Assembly: GCF_003627815.1 (NCBI RefSeq) | Contig: NZ_CP032698.1 | Location: forward strand, 1,364,001 to 1,428,000 | DNA: 64,000 bases | Reading direction: 5' to 3' | Source of the DNA: Streptomyces hundungensis | Lineage (GTDB): Bacteria; Actinomycetota; Actinomycetes; Streptomycetales; Streptomycetaceae | Shown: piece by piece, positions 51,696 to 61,326 of the stretch | Numbering within the stretch: the first letter of the stretch is position 1 | How the letters are laid out: every line of letters begins with the position of its first letter | Notes under the pieces: model-generated | The model's input: only the letters and a program-made list of their open reading frames with translations | What the model was told of the DNA's origin: nothing | The model's database searches: none | Translations under genes and position numbers: made by a program

Positions 51696-52742
51696 TCAGA
51701 CCTTCCCGAGGACCGGCCAGAGCTCCGGGTCCTCGAACCCCAGGGCCCAGATGGTGGTGTTGCGGATGCCGTAGCGGCGCAGCACCGGCAGATCCGCGCT
51801 GACACCGGCCGCGTCCTGGTACCAGACCTCCCGGACCGCGCCGTCCTCCTCATAGCTGAAGTGGGGCGTCTGCGACGCGGGGTCGAGGCGGTAGGGGGCG
51901 CCCTTCGCCACGCGCAGCGCCTCGGCCTCGCGCCAGGTGACATGGCGGGTCGCGCCCCCGGCCACCCAGTCCCAGCCGTAGGCGGGCAGGCCCATCTCCA
52001 GCTTGTCGGCGGGGATCAGCGCGGTGGCCCGGCGCAGGATGTCGTCGTACCACTGGGGGCTCGCCAGCGGGCCCGCCTCGCCGCCCTGCCAGTGCAGGTC
52101 GTACCCCATGATGCGGACCCGGTCCGCGACCCGGCCAAGGGCCGCGTAGTCCCAGATCCGGCCGGTGGTCGCGGTCTGCGGGGACACCGTGAGCAGGCAC
52201 CTCTTGCCCAACGCGCGCAGCCGCCCGCACAGTTCACCGGCGAACGAGGCGTAGGCGGCGCGCACCGCCGGGTACTCGGCGTCGCCGGTCGACGCGATCG
52301 ACTCGTAGTCGATGTCGATCCCGTCGTAGGTCCTGCTGCTCACGACCGCGAGCAGCGTCTCGACATGGGTCGCGCGGCGGCCGGGGTCGGTGAGGATCGC
52401 CGCGAGCTCGCCGGCCTTCATCGTCTCCATGACGGTGGGCACCACCTTGATGCCCGCCTGGTGCAGCCCGTCGATGATGCGGTTCTCGCCCGCGCCGGGA
52501 TGGCCCTCCACCCGGTCCGCCGCCTTCGCCTGGTACCAGAAGGGGCTGACGGTGTGCAGCTGCGCGGAGTGCCGCAACACGTCGGCGTACGCGCCCTCCT
52601 GGTCCCAGTACGGGAGCCAGCCCGAGACGGTGCGGGCCGGTCCTTCTTCGGCCCGGGCCGGAGCGTGGAGGAGGGCGGTGAGCAGCGCGGTGGCGGCGCC
52701 GAGGGCGGCGAGGCACAGGCGTGTGCGGGAGCGTGGGGCCAT
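51696..52742 (-). CDS. Secreted GH18 family protein
   Basis: A 348-residue exported protein with a signal peptide (residues about 1-31, cleaved after APARA). The GH18 barrel shows SGWLPYWDQEGAY, the catalytic DGIDIDYESI (D-x-x-D-x-D-x-E complete, Glu about residue 144), RVRIMGYDLHW and LEMGLPAYGWDWV. It is of the short, SpoVS/YaaH-like or ENGase-like type with no chitin-binding module. It might cleave chitin-type or peptidoglycan-type sugars. ATG 52742 was chosen at the signal peptide. Confidence 0.93.
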   Translation of the reverse strand: MAPRSRTRLCLAALGAATALLTALLHAPARAEEGPARTVSGWLPYWDQEGAYADVLRHSAQLHTVSPFWYQAKAADRVEGHPGAGENRIIDGLHQAGIKVVPTVMETMKAGELAAILTDPGRRATHVETLLAVVSSRTYDGIDIDYESIASTGDAEYPAVRAAYASFAGELCGRLRALGKRCLLTVSPQTATTGRIWDYAALGRVADRVRIMGYDLHWQGGEAGPLASPQWYDDILRRATALIPADKLEMGLPAYGWDWVAGGATRHVTWREAEALRVAKGAPYRLDPASQTPHFSYEEDGAVREVWYQDAAGVSADLPVLRRYGIRNTTIWALGFEDPELWPVLGKV

Positions 52743-52813
52743 GGGCCCGAGCCTGCGGGCCGCTCGGCGCGGCCGCTTCACGGGTTGCGCCGTACAGGCC
52801 CTACGGTGTCCGG

Positions 52814-53275
52814 ATGACTGCCTACCTCGATGACCCCACCGACCGTCCCCCGCTGCCGGGCCAGTGCGGTCCGACCGCCACCACCGAGGCCGATCCCCAC
52901 GAGGTGGGGGCGGTGCGCATGGGCTACGCCCCGGACCGTGACGGCGACCCCGATCCCGGCGAGATCGTCTGGACGTGGGTGCCGTTCGAGGAGAACGACG
53001 GGCGCGGCAAGGACCGTCCGGTCCTCGTGGTGGCCCGCGAGGCGGCCGGCACGGTGCTCGCGGTGCAGCTGTCCAGCAAGCGGCACGACCACGACCGCGA
53101 ATGGGTGGCGATCGGCGTGGGCCCCTGGGACCGGGCGGGCCGCGAGTCCTGGGTGGACCTCGACCGGGTGCTGCGCCTGCACGAACGCGGCATGCGCCGT
53201 GAGGCATGCGCCCTGGACCTGCCGCGTTTCACCCTGGTCGCGCAGCGGCTGCGCGAACGGTACGGCTGGCGTTAA
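52814..53275 (+). CDS. PemK/MazF-like protein without antitoxin
   Basis: A 153-residue protein. The MazF-like part is about residues 30-150: PGEIVWTWVPFEENDGRGKDRPVLVVAREAAG matches the R/K-P-V-L-V-V motif of PemK/MazF toxins. It is longer than classical MazF and no small antitoxin gene lies next to it. Such solitary proteins are conserved in Streptomyces and may not be toxins. It is divergent from the GH18 gene. Weak ribosome site at ATG 52814. Confidence 0.8.
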   Translation: MTAYLDDPTDRPPLPGQCGPTATTEADPHEVGAVRMGYAPDRDGDPDPGEIVWTWVPFEENDGRGKDRPVLVVAREAAGTVLAVQLSSKRHDHDREWVAIGVGPWDRAGRESWVDLDRVLRLHERGMRREACALDLPRFTLVAQRLRERYGWR

Positions 53276-53476
53276 CCCCGCCTCCCCCCGACTCCGGTCT
53301 CCTCCGTTTGGCGGGCCATCCCGCGCAGCCGCGCACTCCCGCGTGCATCGTGGACGTACGCGAAAGACCGCCGCGATCGACGAGGTGTCCGGCGAGGCGG
53401 TCTTGTGCGCGACGGCGCCGACGACTTAGGTAGGACGGCATGTGTATCCGGACCCCGGAAAGGGTGGCATCCGTCC

Positions 53477-54730
53477 ATGACCGCACGTGAGTTGACCGAG
53501 GCAGAGGCCGACGACCTGCTGCGCTGCATATGTTTCAAGACGGGCCCGCCACGCGCCGTCGGCGTGGAGCTGGAATGGCTCGTCCACGACGCCCACCAGC
53601 CCCGGCTCCCCGTCCCGCACGACCGTCTCAGATCCGCCTACGCGGCCTTGCGCACGCTGCCGCTGCGATCACCGCTCACCGTCGAACCCGGCGGCCAGCT
53701 GGAGCTCAGCTCGCTGCCCGCCGCATCCCTCATGGAATGCGTCTCCACCGTCTCCGCCGATCTGACGGCGGTCCGCGCCGCCCTCGCGGAGCGCGGCCTC
53801 GCACTCGTCGGACTCGGCCAGGACCCCTGGCATCCCCCGCGCCGCATGCTGCACGAGGCGCGGTACGACGCCATGGAAGCCCATTTCGACCGTACGGGCC
53901 CGGCCGGCCGGGCCATGATGTGTTCCTCGGCCTCCGTACAGGTCTGCCTCGACGCCGGCCACGAGGAGCCGGGCCCCCTCGGCTTCGGGCGGCGCTGGTT
54001 GATGGCGCATCTGCTGGGGGCCGTGCTGGTCGCCGCGTTCGCCAACTCGCCGCACCGCCCCCGCACCTCGACCGGCTGGCGCTCGGTCCGCCAGGCCCAC
54101 TGGAGCGACATCGACCCGGTGCGCGCGCTCGCCCCGCCGCTCGACGCCCCGCCGCGCGCGGCCTGGGCGGCGCACGTCCTGGACGCGCCCGTCATGTGCG
54201 TACGGGCGGAAGCGGGGCCGTGGTCCGCACCCCCGGGGCTCACCTTCCGGCAGTGGCTGCGCACCGGGGAACCACGGCCTCCCACCCGGGACGACCTCGA
54301 CTACCACTTGACCACCCTGTTCCCGCCGGTGCGACCGCGCGGCCACCTGGAGCTGCGCATGATCGACGCCCAGCCCGGCGACGACGGATGGACCGTGCCG
54401 CTCGCCGTGACCCACGCCCTGTTCGACGACCCGGAGGCGGCCGAGATCGCCTACCGCACCGTCAAACCCCTGGCCGAGCGCGCCGGTTCGCAGTCCGCGC
54501 CGCGCAACCCGCTGTGGCACGCCGCGGCCCGGGACGCACTCGCCGACCCGGAACTGCGCGAGGCGGCCACGGTGTGCTTCGCGGCGGCGCTCGACGCGCT
54601 TCCCCGGCTCGGCGCGACCCGGGAACTCCAGGACCGGGTCGCCGCCTTCACCGACCGCCATGTCGTACGGGGCCGATGTCCGGCCGACGACGCCTCCTCG
54701 CCCGTCCCACCGAAGGACAGCCGCATATGA
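53477..54730 (+). CDS. egtA: Ergothioneine biosynthesis glutamate-cysteine ligase EgtA
   Basis: A 417-residue ATP-dependent ligase that makes gamma-glutamylcysteine, the sulfur donor for ergothioneine in actinobacteria. Family marks are VGVELEWLVHDA, VEPGGQLELSSLP, PPRRMLHEARYDAMEAHFDR, MCSSASVQVCLDAG and LELRMIDAQPGD. ATG 53477 was chosen; the frame is open further upstream without similarity. The stop overlaps egtB by ATGA. First gene of the egtABCD operon. Confidence 0.96.
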   Translation: MTARELTEAEADDLLRCICFKTGPPRAVGVELEWLVHDAHQPRLPVPHDRLRSAYAALRTLPLRSPLTVEPGGQLELSSLPAASLMECVSTVSADLTAVRAALAERGLALVGLGQDPWHPPRRMLHEARYDAMEAHFDRTGPAGRAMMCSSASVQVCLDAGHEEPGPLGFGRRWLMAHLLGAVLVAAFANSPHRPRTSTGWRSVRQAHWSDIDPVRALAPPLDAPPRAAWAAHVLDAPVMCVRAEAGPWSAPPGLTFRQWLRTGEPRPPTRDDLDYHLTTLFPPVRPRGHLELRMIDAQPGDDGWTVPLAVTHALFDDPEAAEIAYRTVKPLAERAGSQSAPRNPLWHAAARDALADPELREAATVCFAAALDALPRLGATRELQDRVAAFTDRHVVRGRCPADDASSPVPPKDSRI

Positions 54731-56028
54731 CCGACCCGGAGCTGCTCAGGGCGCGTGCCCTGACGGCACTCACCGCCGCGCGCGCCCGTACCGGCGTGCT
54801 CACCTCCAGCGTCGACGACCGTGAACTGACCGCGCAGCACTCGCCGTTGATGTCCCCGCTCGTCTGGGACCTGGCCCACATCGGCAACCAGGAAGAGCAG
54901 TGGCTGCTGCGTGCCGTCGCCGGGCAGGACGCCATCCGCCCGGAGATCGACTCCCTGTACGACGCCTTCGAGCACCCCCGCGCGTCCCGCCCCACCCTGC
55001 CGCTGCTGGCGCCCGCCGAGGCGCGCCGGTACGCCGCCGATGTGCGGGGCCGCGCCCTGGACGTACTGGAGCGCACTCCGCTGCGCGGCGGTCCCTTGAC
55101 GGATGCCGCGTTCGCGTTCGGGATGATCGCCCAGCATGAACAGCAGCACGACGAAACGATGCTGATCACCCATCAGCTGCGCAGCGGACCTGCCGCGCTC
55201 ACCGCGCCGCAGCCGCCGCCCGGCACGACCGAGGGCCTGCCCGGGGAGGTCCTGGTGCCCGGCGGCCCGTTCACGATGGGCACCTCCACCGAGCCGTGGG
55301 CCCTGGACAACGAGCGCCCCGCGCACCAGCGCGTCGTGGCCGCCTTCCACCTCGATACGACCCCGGTGACCTGTGGGGCGTATCTGTCCTTCATCGAGGA
55401 CGGCGGCTATCGCGAGGCACGCTGGTGGGCGCCGGCCGGCTGGGCGATGGTGCGTGAACACAAGCTCGACGCCCCGCTGTTCTGGCGCCAGGAGGGCGGC
55501 CAGTGGCTGCGCAGGCGGTTCGGGGTGACGGAGCCGGTGCCTGCGGACGAACCCGTGCTGCACGTCAGCTGGTACGAGGCCGACGCGTACGCGCGCTGGG
55601 CGGGGCGGCGCCTGCCGACCGAGGCCGAGTGGGAGAAGGCGGCGCGCCACGACTCCGTCTCGGGCCGCTCGCGCCGCTACCCCTGGGGCGACGCCGACCC
55701 CACCCCGGCCCACGCCAACCTCGGCCAGCGCCACCTGCGCCCCGCGCCCGCCGGGGCGTACCCCGAAGGTCAATCGCCCGATGGCGTACGGCAGTTGATG
55801 GGCGACGTGTGGGAGTGGACGGCGAGCGACTTCCTGCCCTATCCGGGCTTCGTCGCCTTCCCCTACCGCGAATACTCGGAGGTCTTCTTCGGTCCTGAGC
55901 ACAAGGTGCTGCGCGGCGGGGCGTTCTCCGTGGACGAGGTGGCCTGCCGGGGCACCTTCCGCAACTGGGACCTGCCGGTGCGCCGCCAGATCTTCGCCGG
56001 TTTCCGCACCGCACGGGACGCCGCCTGA
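54727..56028 (+). CDS. egtB: Ergothioneine biosynthesis sulfoxide synthase EgtB
   Basis: A 433-residue non-heme iron enzyme that joins gamma-glutamylcysteine to hercynine with oxygen. The N-terminal DinB-like domain supplies iron ligands: WDLAHIGNQEEQW and AQHEQQHDETM (H-x3-H-x-E type). The C-terminal FGE-sulfatase domain includes VPGGPFTMGTSTE, LPTEAEWEKAAR, YPWGDADPTPAHANL, MGDVWEWTASDF and VLRGGAF. Length is normal. Coupled on both sides by overlaps. Confidence 0.97.
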   Translation: MTDPELLRARALTALTAARARTGVLTSSVDDRELTAQHSPLMSPLVWDLAHIGNQEEQWLLRAVAGQDAIRPEIDSLYDAFEHPRASRPTLPLLAPAEARRYAADVRGRALDVLERTPLRGGPLTDAAFAFGMIAQHEQQHDETMLITHQLRSGPAALTAPQPPPGTTEGLPGEVLVPGGPFTMGTSTEPWALDNERPAHQRVVAAFHLDTTPVTCGAYLSFIEDGGYREARWWAPAGWAMVREHKLDAPLFWRQEGGQWLRRRFGVTEPVPADEPVLHVSWYEADAYARWAGRRLPTEAEWEKAARHDSVSGRSRRYPWGDADPTPAHANLGQRHLRPAPAGAYPEGQSPDGVRQLMGDVWEWTASDFLPYPGFVAFPYREYSEVFFGPEHKVLRGGAFSVDEVACRGTFRNWDLPVRRQIFAGFRTARDAA

Positions 56029-56780
56029 TGTGCCGTCATATCGCTTACACCGGGCAGCCGATGGCGCTCGGTGAGCTGCTGGTGCGGCCGTCGCACGGAC
56101 TGTATCGGCAGGCGTGGGCGCCGCGCCGGCAGCGGTACGGCACGGTCAACGCCGACGGGTTCGGCGTCGGCTGGTACGCCGACGGCGACACGGTGCCCGC
56201 CCGTTACCGGCGGGCCGGACCGATCTGGGCCGACCCGAACCTCCTGGACCTGGCCCGGGTGGTGCGCTCGGGGGCGCTGCTCGCGGCGGTGCGGGACGCG
56301 ACCGAAGCGGGCGCGGACAGCGAGGCGGCGGCGGCCCCGTTCGCGCACGGCCGCTGGCTGTTCAGCCACAACGGCGCCCTGCGGAACTGGCCCGGCAGCG
56401 TGGCCGCGCTCGCCGCCGCACTGCCCGCCGAGGCCCTGCTCCGCCTGGAGGCGCGCTGCGACGCGGCCTTCGTGTGGGCGCTGGTGCTGCACCGTCTCAG
56501 CAGCGGCGACGACGCGTCCCGGGCCCTGTCCGAGACCGTCGCCGAGCTGGCCGCCGCGGCGCCCGACTCACGACTGAACCTGCTGCTCACCGACGGCGAG
56601 ACGGTCACCGCGACCGCCTGGGGCGACACCCTGTGGTATCTGCACACGCCCGGCCGCTCGGCCGTCGTGGCCTCCGAGCCCTACGACGACGATCCGCTCT
56701 GGTGCGAGGTGCCCGATCGCACCCTGCTCACCGCCACTCCCACCGACGTCCTGCTCACCCCCCTCAAGGAGCCCCAGTAG
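56028..56780 (+). CDS. egtC: Ergothioneine biosynthesis amidohydrolase EgtC
   Basis: A 250-residue class II glutamine amidotransferase-like hydrolase that removes the gamma-glutamyl group from the EgtB product. The catalytic Cys is residue 2 (MCRHIAYTG, after Met removal). Other family segments are [13 protein letters not shown] and [14 protein letters not shown]. Starts by TGATG overlap with egtB; its TAG overlaps the GTG of egtD by one base. Confidence 0.96.
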   Translation: MCRHIAYTGQPMALGELLVRPSHGLYRQAWAPRRQRYGTVNADGFGVGWYADGDTVPARYRRAGPIWADPNLLDLARVVRSGALLAAVRDATEAGADSEAAAAPFAHGRWLFSHNGALRNWPGSVAALAAALPAEALLRLEARCDAAFVWALVLHRLSSGDDASRALSETVAELAAAAPDSRLNLLLTDGETVTATAWGDTLWYLHTPGRSAVVASEPYDDDPLWCEVPDRTLLTATPTDVLLTPLKEPQ

Positions 56781-57742
56781 TGCGCCCCTTCCAGCTGACC
56801 CGCACCCTGCCCGAGGACGCCACCGGGGCCGCACTGCGCGCCGATGTGCTGCACGGGCTGACAAGCACCCCCAAGTCCCTGCCGCCCAAGTGGTTCTACG
56901 ACGCGCGCGGCAGCGAGCTGTTCGAAGAGATCACCCGGCTTCCCGACTACTACCCCACCCGCGCCGAGCGGGAGATCCTCACCGACCGCGCCGCCGAGAT
57001 AGCCGCCGCGACCGGTGCCCACACCCTGGTCGAGCTGGGTTCCGGCTCCTCGGAGAAGACCCGGCTCCTGCTGGACGTGCTGCCCGCGCCGCTGACGTAC
57101 ATCCCGGTCGACGTGAGCGAGAGCGCGCTGACCGGGGCGGCCGAGGGGTTGCTCGCCGAGCGTCCCGGTCTGCTCGTGCACGCGCTGATCGCGGACTTCA
57201 CACGGGTCCTGGAACTGCCCCGCACTCCGGGCCCCCGGCTCGTGGCGTTCCTCGGCGGCACCATCGGCAATCTGCTGCCCGATGAGCGCGCCGAATTCCT
57301 CACCTCGGTGCGGAAGTTGATGGAGCACGGCGACTCGCTGCTGATCGGGACCGATCTGGTGAAGGAGGAATCCGTCCTGGTCCGCGCGTACGACGACCCG
57401 ACGGGCGTCACGGCGGCCTTCAACAAGAACGTGCTCAGCGTCATCGACCGGGAGCTGGGCGCGGACTTCGACCTGGACGACTTCAGCCATGTCGCGCTGT
57501 GGAACCGCGAGGAGGAGTGGATCGAGATGCGGCTGCGGGCCCGCCGCGACGTGACCGTGAAGATCCCGGAACTCGACCTGGTGGTCTCCTTCGCCGAGGG
57601 CGAGGAGCTGCGCACCGAGGTGTCCGCGAAATTCCGTGAGCAGGGCGTACGGGCCGAGTTGGGCGCGGCCGGGTTCGTGCCGTCGCGCTGGTGGACGGAT
57701 GCCGCCGGACGGTTCGCGCTCTCGCTGGCGACCGCGGGCTGA
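56780..57742 (+). CDS. egtD: L-histidine N-alpha-methyltransferase EgtD
   Basis: A 320-residue SAM enzyme that trimethylates histidine to hercynine. It shows [29 protein letters not shown], the SAM motif [65 protein letters not shown] and [20 protein letters not shown], all diagnostic. GTG start. Last gene before a strong terminator; egtE (the C-S lyase) is not in the window. Confidence 0.97.
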   Translation: MRPFQLTRTLPEDATGAALRADVLHGLTSTPKSLPPKWFYDARGSELFEEITRLPDYYPTRAEREILTDRAAEIAAATGAHTLVELGSGSSEKTRLLLDVLPAPLTYIPVDVSESALTGAAEGLLAERPGLLVHALIADFTRVLELPRTPGPRLVAFLGGTIGNLLPDERAEFLTSVRKLMEHGDSLLIGTDLVKEESVLVRAYDDPTGVTAAFNKNVLSVIDRELGADFDLDDFSHVALWNREEEWIEMRLRARRDVTVKIPELDLVVSFAEGEELRTEVSAKFREQGVRAELGAAGFVPSRWWTDAAGRFALSLATAG

Positions 57743-57764
57743 GACCAGGAAGGCTCAATTCGAA

Positions 57765-57794
57765 CGCTTGCCCGCATCCGGGTGCGGGCAAGCG
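57765..57794 (+). terminator. Perfect 12-bp hairpin ending the egt operon
   Basis: CGCTTGCCCGCA at 57765-57776 and TGCGGGCAAGCG at 57783-57794, loop TCCGGG, 22 bases after the egtD stop. Confidence 0.9.
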
Positions 57795-57856
57795 GACGGG
57801 TGGGCCGTTCCACGCCGGGCGGCCTTCCCCAGACTCCTACCGAGGACGTGCCGCCG

Positions 57857-58372
57857 ATGGTGACTCCATCCCGTGCTCCCTCCCCTTCCCGGACCACCCC
57901 CGGGCCGGTGCGCGGCCGTCCGCTGCGGGCCCGTTCGGTCTGGTCGGGTGTGCTCATCGGCGTGGGGATCGCCGCCTTCGTCGATGAGACGGTCTTCCAC
58001 CAACTGCTGCACTGGCACCACTTCTACGACCGCTCGACGCCCGGCGTCGGCCTGGTCTCCGACGGCCTCTTCCACGCGTTCGGCTGGTTCGCCGTGGTCA
58101 TCGGCCTGTTCATGGTCGCCGATCTGCGCCACCGGGCAGGGTTGGTGGGGCGCGCCCTGGCCGGGGGCGTCCTGACCGGCACGGGGGCGTTCCAGCTGTA
58201 CGACGGCACGGTCCAGCACAAGCTCATGGGCCTGCACCAGATCAGGTACCACGTCGATCTCACCCCGTACGACCTGACGTGGAACATCCTCGCCGTGGTG
58301 TTCCTCGGTGTCGGAGTGGTGTTGCTCCGAAGTGCTCGCTCCTCGAAGTCCCTTTCCGCGCCCGGGCGTTGA
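57857..58372 (+). CDS. DUF2243 membrane protein
   Basis: A 171-residue integral membrane protein with four helices. The DUF2243 hallmarks are AAFVDETVFHQLLHWHHFYD near residue 40, SDGLFHAFGWFAVV, and TGAFQLYDGTVQHKLMGLHQIRY; the conserved histidines could bind metal or heme. Its TGA overlaps the next ATG, so the two membrane proteins are coupled, a pairing common in actinobacteria. Confidence 0.93.
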   Translation: MVTPSRAPSPSRTTPGPVRGRPLRARSVWSGVLIGVGIAAFVDETVFHQLLHWHHFYDRSTPGVGLVSDGLFHAFGWFAVVIGLFMVADLRHRAGLVGRALAGGVLTGTGAFQLYDGTVQHKLMGLHQIRYHVDLTPYDLTWNILAVVFLGVGVVLLRSARSSKSLSAPGR

Positions 58373-59196
58373 TGGTGCATCAGCACGGCGCGGGGCAGCC
58401 CGGCGCGCTCGCGCTGATCGTCGCCGGGGTGGCGCTGTGTGCGGAGGTCGCCTACGGATGGGCGGCGGCACGGCTGCGGCGCCGCGGGGACCGGTGGCCG
58501 CCCCTGCGGGACCTGTGGTGCGCCGCGGGCTCGGCCGTGGTCGTGGCGGGGGCCCTGTTCCCGTTTCCCGGTGGCCCCTTCACCGCCCACATGGCCCAGC
58601 ACCTGGCCACGGGGATGGTGGCGCCCCTGCTGCTCGTCCTCGGCCGCCCACTCACGCTCGCCCTGCGCTCCCTGCCGCCGGGAGGCCGGCGCCGGCTCCT
58701 CGCCGTGCTGCGCTCACGGCCCCTGAGCGGCCTCACGAACCCCCTGGTGGCGGCGGCGCTCGACGCGGGCGGGCTGTGGCTGCTGTACCGGACGCCGCTG
58801 TTCGCCCTCGCACACGAACGGCCCTGGCTCGGGTGTCTGGTACATGCGCACGTCCTGGTGGCCGGTGTGCTGTTCTCGGCCGTCGTCTGCTCGCTCGACC
58901 CGCTGCCGCGCCACGGCATGGCGGTCAGATCGGCGGGGCTGGTGGGAGCGGGGGCCGCGCACTCCGTCCTGTCCAGGACCCTGTACGCGGCCGCTCCGCC
59001 CGGCACGGGCTTCGCCGCGGGCGACCTCTCGGCCGCGGCCGAGCTCATGTACTACGGCGGCGACCTCGTGGAGATCGCCCTCGCGGTCGTCGTCGGGCTC
59101 CAGTGGTACGCGGCCTCCGGCCGCCGCCTCGCGCGCGAGAACCGGCGCGGGGCGACCGACCGGAGGCCGCCGGCCTCAGCCCCGTACCGTCAGTGA
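58372..59196 (+). CDS. CtaG-like cytochrome c oxidase assembly protein
   Basis: A 274-residue membrane protein with about seven helices, of the caa3_CtaG family of putative copper or oxidase assembly factors. Typical segments are PFTAHMAQHLATGMVAPLLLVLGRPLTL, VHAHVLVAGVLFSAVVCSLDPLP and ELMYYGGDLVEIALAVVVGLQWY; His and Met pairs could bind copper. It overlaps DUF2243 upstream and its last 21 bases overlap the convergent ndh gene. Not the Cox11-type CtaG. Confidence 0.9.
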   Translation: MVHQHGAGQPGALALIVAGVALCAEVAYGWAAARLRRRGDRWPPLRDLWCAAGSAVVVAGALFPFPGGPFTAHMAQHLATGMVAPLLLVLGRPLTLALRSLPPGGRRRLLAVLRSRPLSGLTNPLVAAALDAGGLWLLYRTPLFALAHERPWLGCLVHAHVLVAGVLFSAVVCSLDPLPRHGMAVRSAGLVGAGAAHSVLSRTLYAAAPPGTGFAAGDLSAAAELMYYGGDLVEIALAVVVGLQWYAASGRRLARENRRGATDRRPPASAPYRQ

Positions 59197-60537
59197 CGCG
59201 GTGTGCGCCCGGACCTGATCAGGGGTCAGATAGGCGTCGGTGTACTCGAAGTCCTTCAGCGTGGCGGGCTTTTGGGCCTGGAAGCCGGTGCGGACGAAAT
59301 CGTCGCCCGCGATCGCGTTGAGCATCCAGTTGGTCAGCACCCTGGTCTTGGCGACATTGGTACGCAGCGCCGACCAGTGGTAGCCGCGCGCCACCGCCTG
59401 GGCGGGCAGACCGCGCAGTTCGATGCCGAGCGGCTTGGAGACGGCGTCCCGGCCGCCGAGGTCCACCACGAGGCCGAGGTCCTTGTGGACGTAGGGCCGC
59501 AGCGACTCGCCCCGCAGCGAGGCCACGATGTTGTCGGCGAGCTTGGGGCCCTGGCGCATCGCGTGCTGGGCGGTGGGCGGGCAGAAGGCGCCCTCGCCCT
59601 TGGCGAGGTCGGGCACGGCCGCGGCGTCGCCGAGCGCGAAGACGCCGTCCAGGCCGGGCACGGTCATCTCGGGGGTGACCAGGAGCCGGCCGCGTTCGGT
59701 CTCCGCGTCCAGGGTGCCCACCAGCGGGCTGGCGGCGACGCCGGCCGTCCAGATCAGCGTGCGGCAGGGCAGGACACGGCCGTCGGTGAAGGTGACCTTG
59801 TCGGCGCCGGCCTCGGCGATGGAGACACCGAGCGACACCTCGATCCCGCGCTTGCGCAGGATCTCCAGGGCGGCCGTGCCCAGCTTGTCGCCGAGTTCGG
59901 GCATGAGCTTGGGCGCGATGTCGATGAGGTGCCACTTGATCTGGCGCGGGTCGAGACGCGGATACTTCTTGACCGCGTGCTGGGTGATGCGCTGGAGGCA
60001 GGCGGCGGTCTCCGTGCCCGCGTAGCCGCCGCCGACCACGACGAAGCGCAGCCGGGAGGCCCGCTCGTCCTCGTCCTCGCTCGCGTCGGCCAGGTCGAGC
60101 TGGGAGATGACGTGGTCGCGGATGTACGCGGCCTCCGCGAGGGTCTTCATGCCGCGGGCGTGTTCGACGAGCCCGGGGATGTCGAAGGTGCGGGTCACGC
60201 TGCCGGGCGCCAGAACGATGTAGTCGTACGGCTGGTCGAGTGTCTCACCGGTGATCTTGCGGATGACGCAGATCTTCGCCTTGGGGTCCACGCCGATGGC
60301 GCCGCCGGGGATGATCCGGGTGCGGTGCCTGGCGCTGCGCCGCAGGGAGACGGCGACCGACTGCGGGGTGAGGACCCCGGACGCGACCTGGGGAAGCAGG
60401 GGCAGATACAGCTGGTAGGAGAACGGGGTGACCAGGGAGATCTCCGCTTCTCCCGGTTGGAGGCGGCGTTCCAGGCGCCGTACGCATTCGACCCCGGCGA
60501 AGCCGGCGCCTACGACGAGAATCCTCGGTCGTGCCAC
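59176..60537 (-). CDS. ndh: Type II NADH:quinone oxidoreductase
   Basis: A 453-residue flavoprotein that passes electrons from NADH to quinone without pumping protons. FAD motif ILVVGAGFAGVECVRRLER, the quinone-site-like SYQLYLPLLPQVASG, NADH motif RFVVVGGGYAGTETAACLQR and VFALGDAAAVPDL are present. GTG 60537 follows AAAGGA. The C terminus is amphipathic (VLTNWMLNAIAGDDFVRTGFQAQKP), fitting membrane association. Converges with ctaG with a 21-bp overlap of coding ends. Confidence 0.95.
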   Translation of the reverse strand: MARPRILVVGAGFAGVECVRRLERRLQPGEAEISLVTPFSYQLYLPLLPQVASGVLTPQSVAVSLRRSARHRTRIIPGGAIGVDPKAKICVIRKITGETLDQPYDYIVLAPGSVTRTFDIPGLVEHARGMKTLAEAAYIRDHVISQLDLADASEDEDERASRLRFVVVGGGYAGTETAACLQRITQHAVKKYPRLDPRQIKWHLIDIAPKLMPELGDKLGTAALEILRKRGIEVSLGVSIAEAGADKVTFTDGRVLPCRTLIWTAGVAASPLVGTLDAETERGRLLVTPEMTVPGLDGVFALGDAAAVPDLAKGEGAFCPPTAQHAMRQGPKLADNIVASLRGESLRPYVHKDLGLVVDLGGRDAVSKPLGIELRGLPAQAVARGYHWSALRTNVAKTRVLTNWMLNAIAGDDFVRTGFQAQKPATLKDFEYTDAYLTPDQVRAHTASLTVRG

Positions 60538-60685
60538 GGTGTGCGTCCTTTCCCTGGGACCTGCGAACGGGGACGAGTACTGGGCCGTCCACTGCCCGAG
60601 TGCCCCTGACCGGCGTTCGTCAACATCCCCATAGTGATCAACGCGGCCCGCCCGCACCACCGAACCGCGCGCATCACCCACGCGA

Positions 60686-60730
60686 AACGGCGCCGTCCAC
60701 CCGGAGAGAATCCGGGTGAACGGCGCCGTT
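60686..60730 (-). terminator. 19-bp hairpin (one mismatch) after the cyclophilin gene
   Basis: Arms 60686-60704 and 60712-60730 pair over 19 positions with one mismatch, loop AGAGAAT. It ends the cyclophilin transcript ahead of ndh. Confidence 0.88.
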
Positions 60731-60750
60731 CGGGTGCCGGTGGGACGACG

Positions 60751-61242
60751 TCAGGCGACGACGCCGCTGTCGCTGATGACGATGTCCTTGCTGGGGGCGC
60801 CGCTGCGGCTGCCGAGCCCCTCGATCTTCTGCACGATGTCCTGGCCCTCGACGACCTCGCCGAAGACGACGTGCTTGCCGTCGAGCCAGGGGGTGACGAC
60901 GGTCGTCACGAAGAACTGGGAGCCGTTGGTGTTCGGGCCGCGGTTGGCCATCGACAGCAGGAACGGCCGGTCGTGCTTGAGGGCGAAGTTCTCGTCGGCG
61001 AAGCTGGCGCCGAAGATGCTCTTGCCGCCGGTGCCGTTGCCGTCGGTGAAGTCGCCGCCCTGGAGCATGAACTCCGGGATGACGCGGTGGAAGGAGGAGC
61101 CGGCGTAGCCGAAGCCGTTCTGGCCCGTGGCGAGCTCGCGGAAGTTGCGGGCCGTCTCCGGGACGACGTCGTCGAAGAGCCGGAAGACGATGCGGCCGGC
61201 CTTCTCGCCGCCGATGGTGATGTCGAAGTAAACGTTCTGCAT
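60751..61242 (-). CDS. Peptidyl-prolyl cis-trans isomerase (cyclophilin type)
   Basis: A 163-residue cytosolic cyclophilin. The catalytic core is [23 protein letters not shown], then [39 protein letters not shown]; the key Arg (in F-H-R-V-I), Phe and Gln are retained. The usual tryptophan binding residue is conserved within TPWLDG. ATG 61242 is preferred over upstream in-frame starts since cyclophilin similarity begins at NVYFDI. Single-gene unit with a strong terminator. Confidence 0.97.
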   Translation of the reverse strand: MQNVYFDITIGGEKAGRIVFRLFDDVVPETARNFRELATGQNGFGYAGSSFHRVIPEFMLQGGDFTDGNGTGGKSIFGASFADENFALKHDRPFLLSMANRGPNTNGSQFFVTTVVTPWLDGKHVVFGEVVEGQDIVQKIEGLGSRSGAPSKDIVISDSGVVA

Positions 61243-61326
61243 GGACCCCATCCTGACATCCGCCGTCCGGCGGCCCGAGCCCGGCTCACCCCCCGCGGCC
61301 ACCGCGCCGCGGAACCCGGGCGCGGC

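Noticed and set aside
59203..60609. 468-codon plus-strand frame antisense to ndh
   Set aside because: Shadow; ndh has clear FAD and NADH motifs on the other strand.
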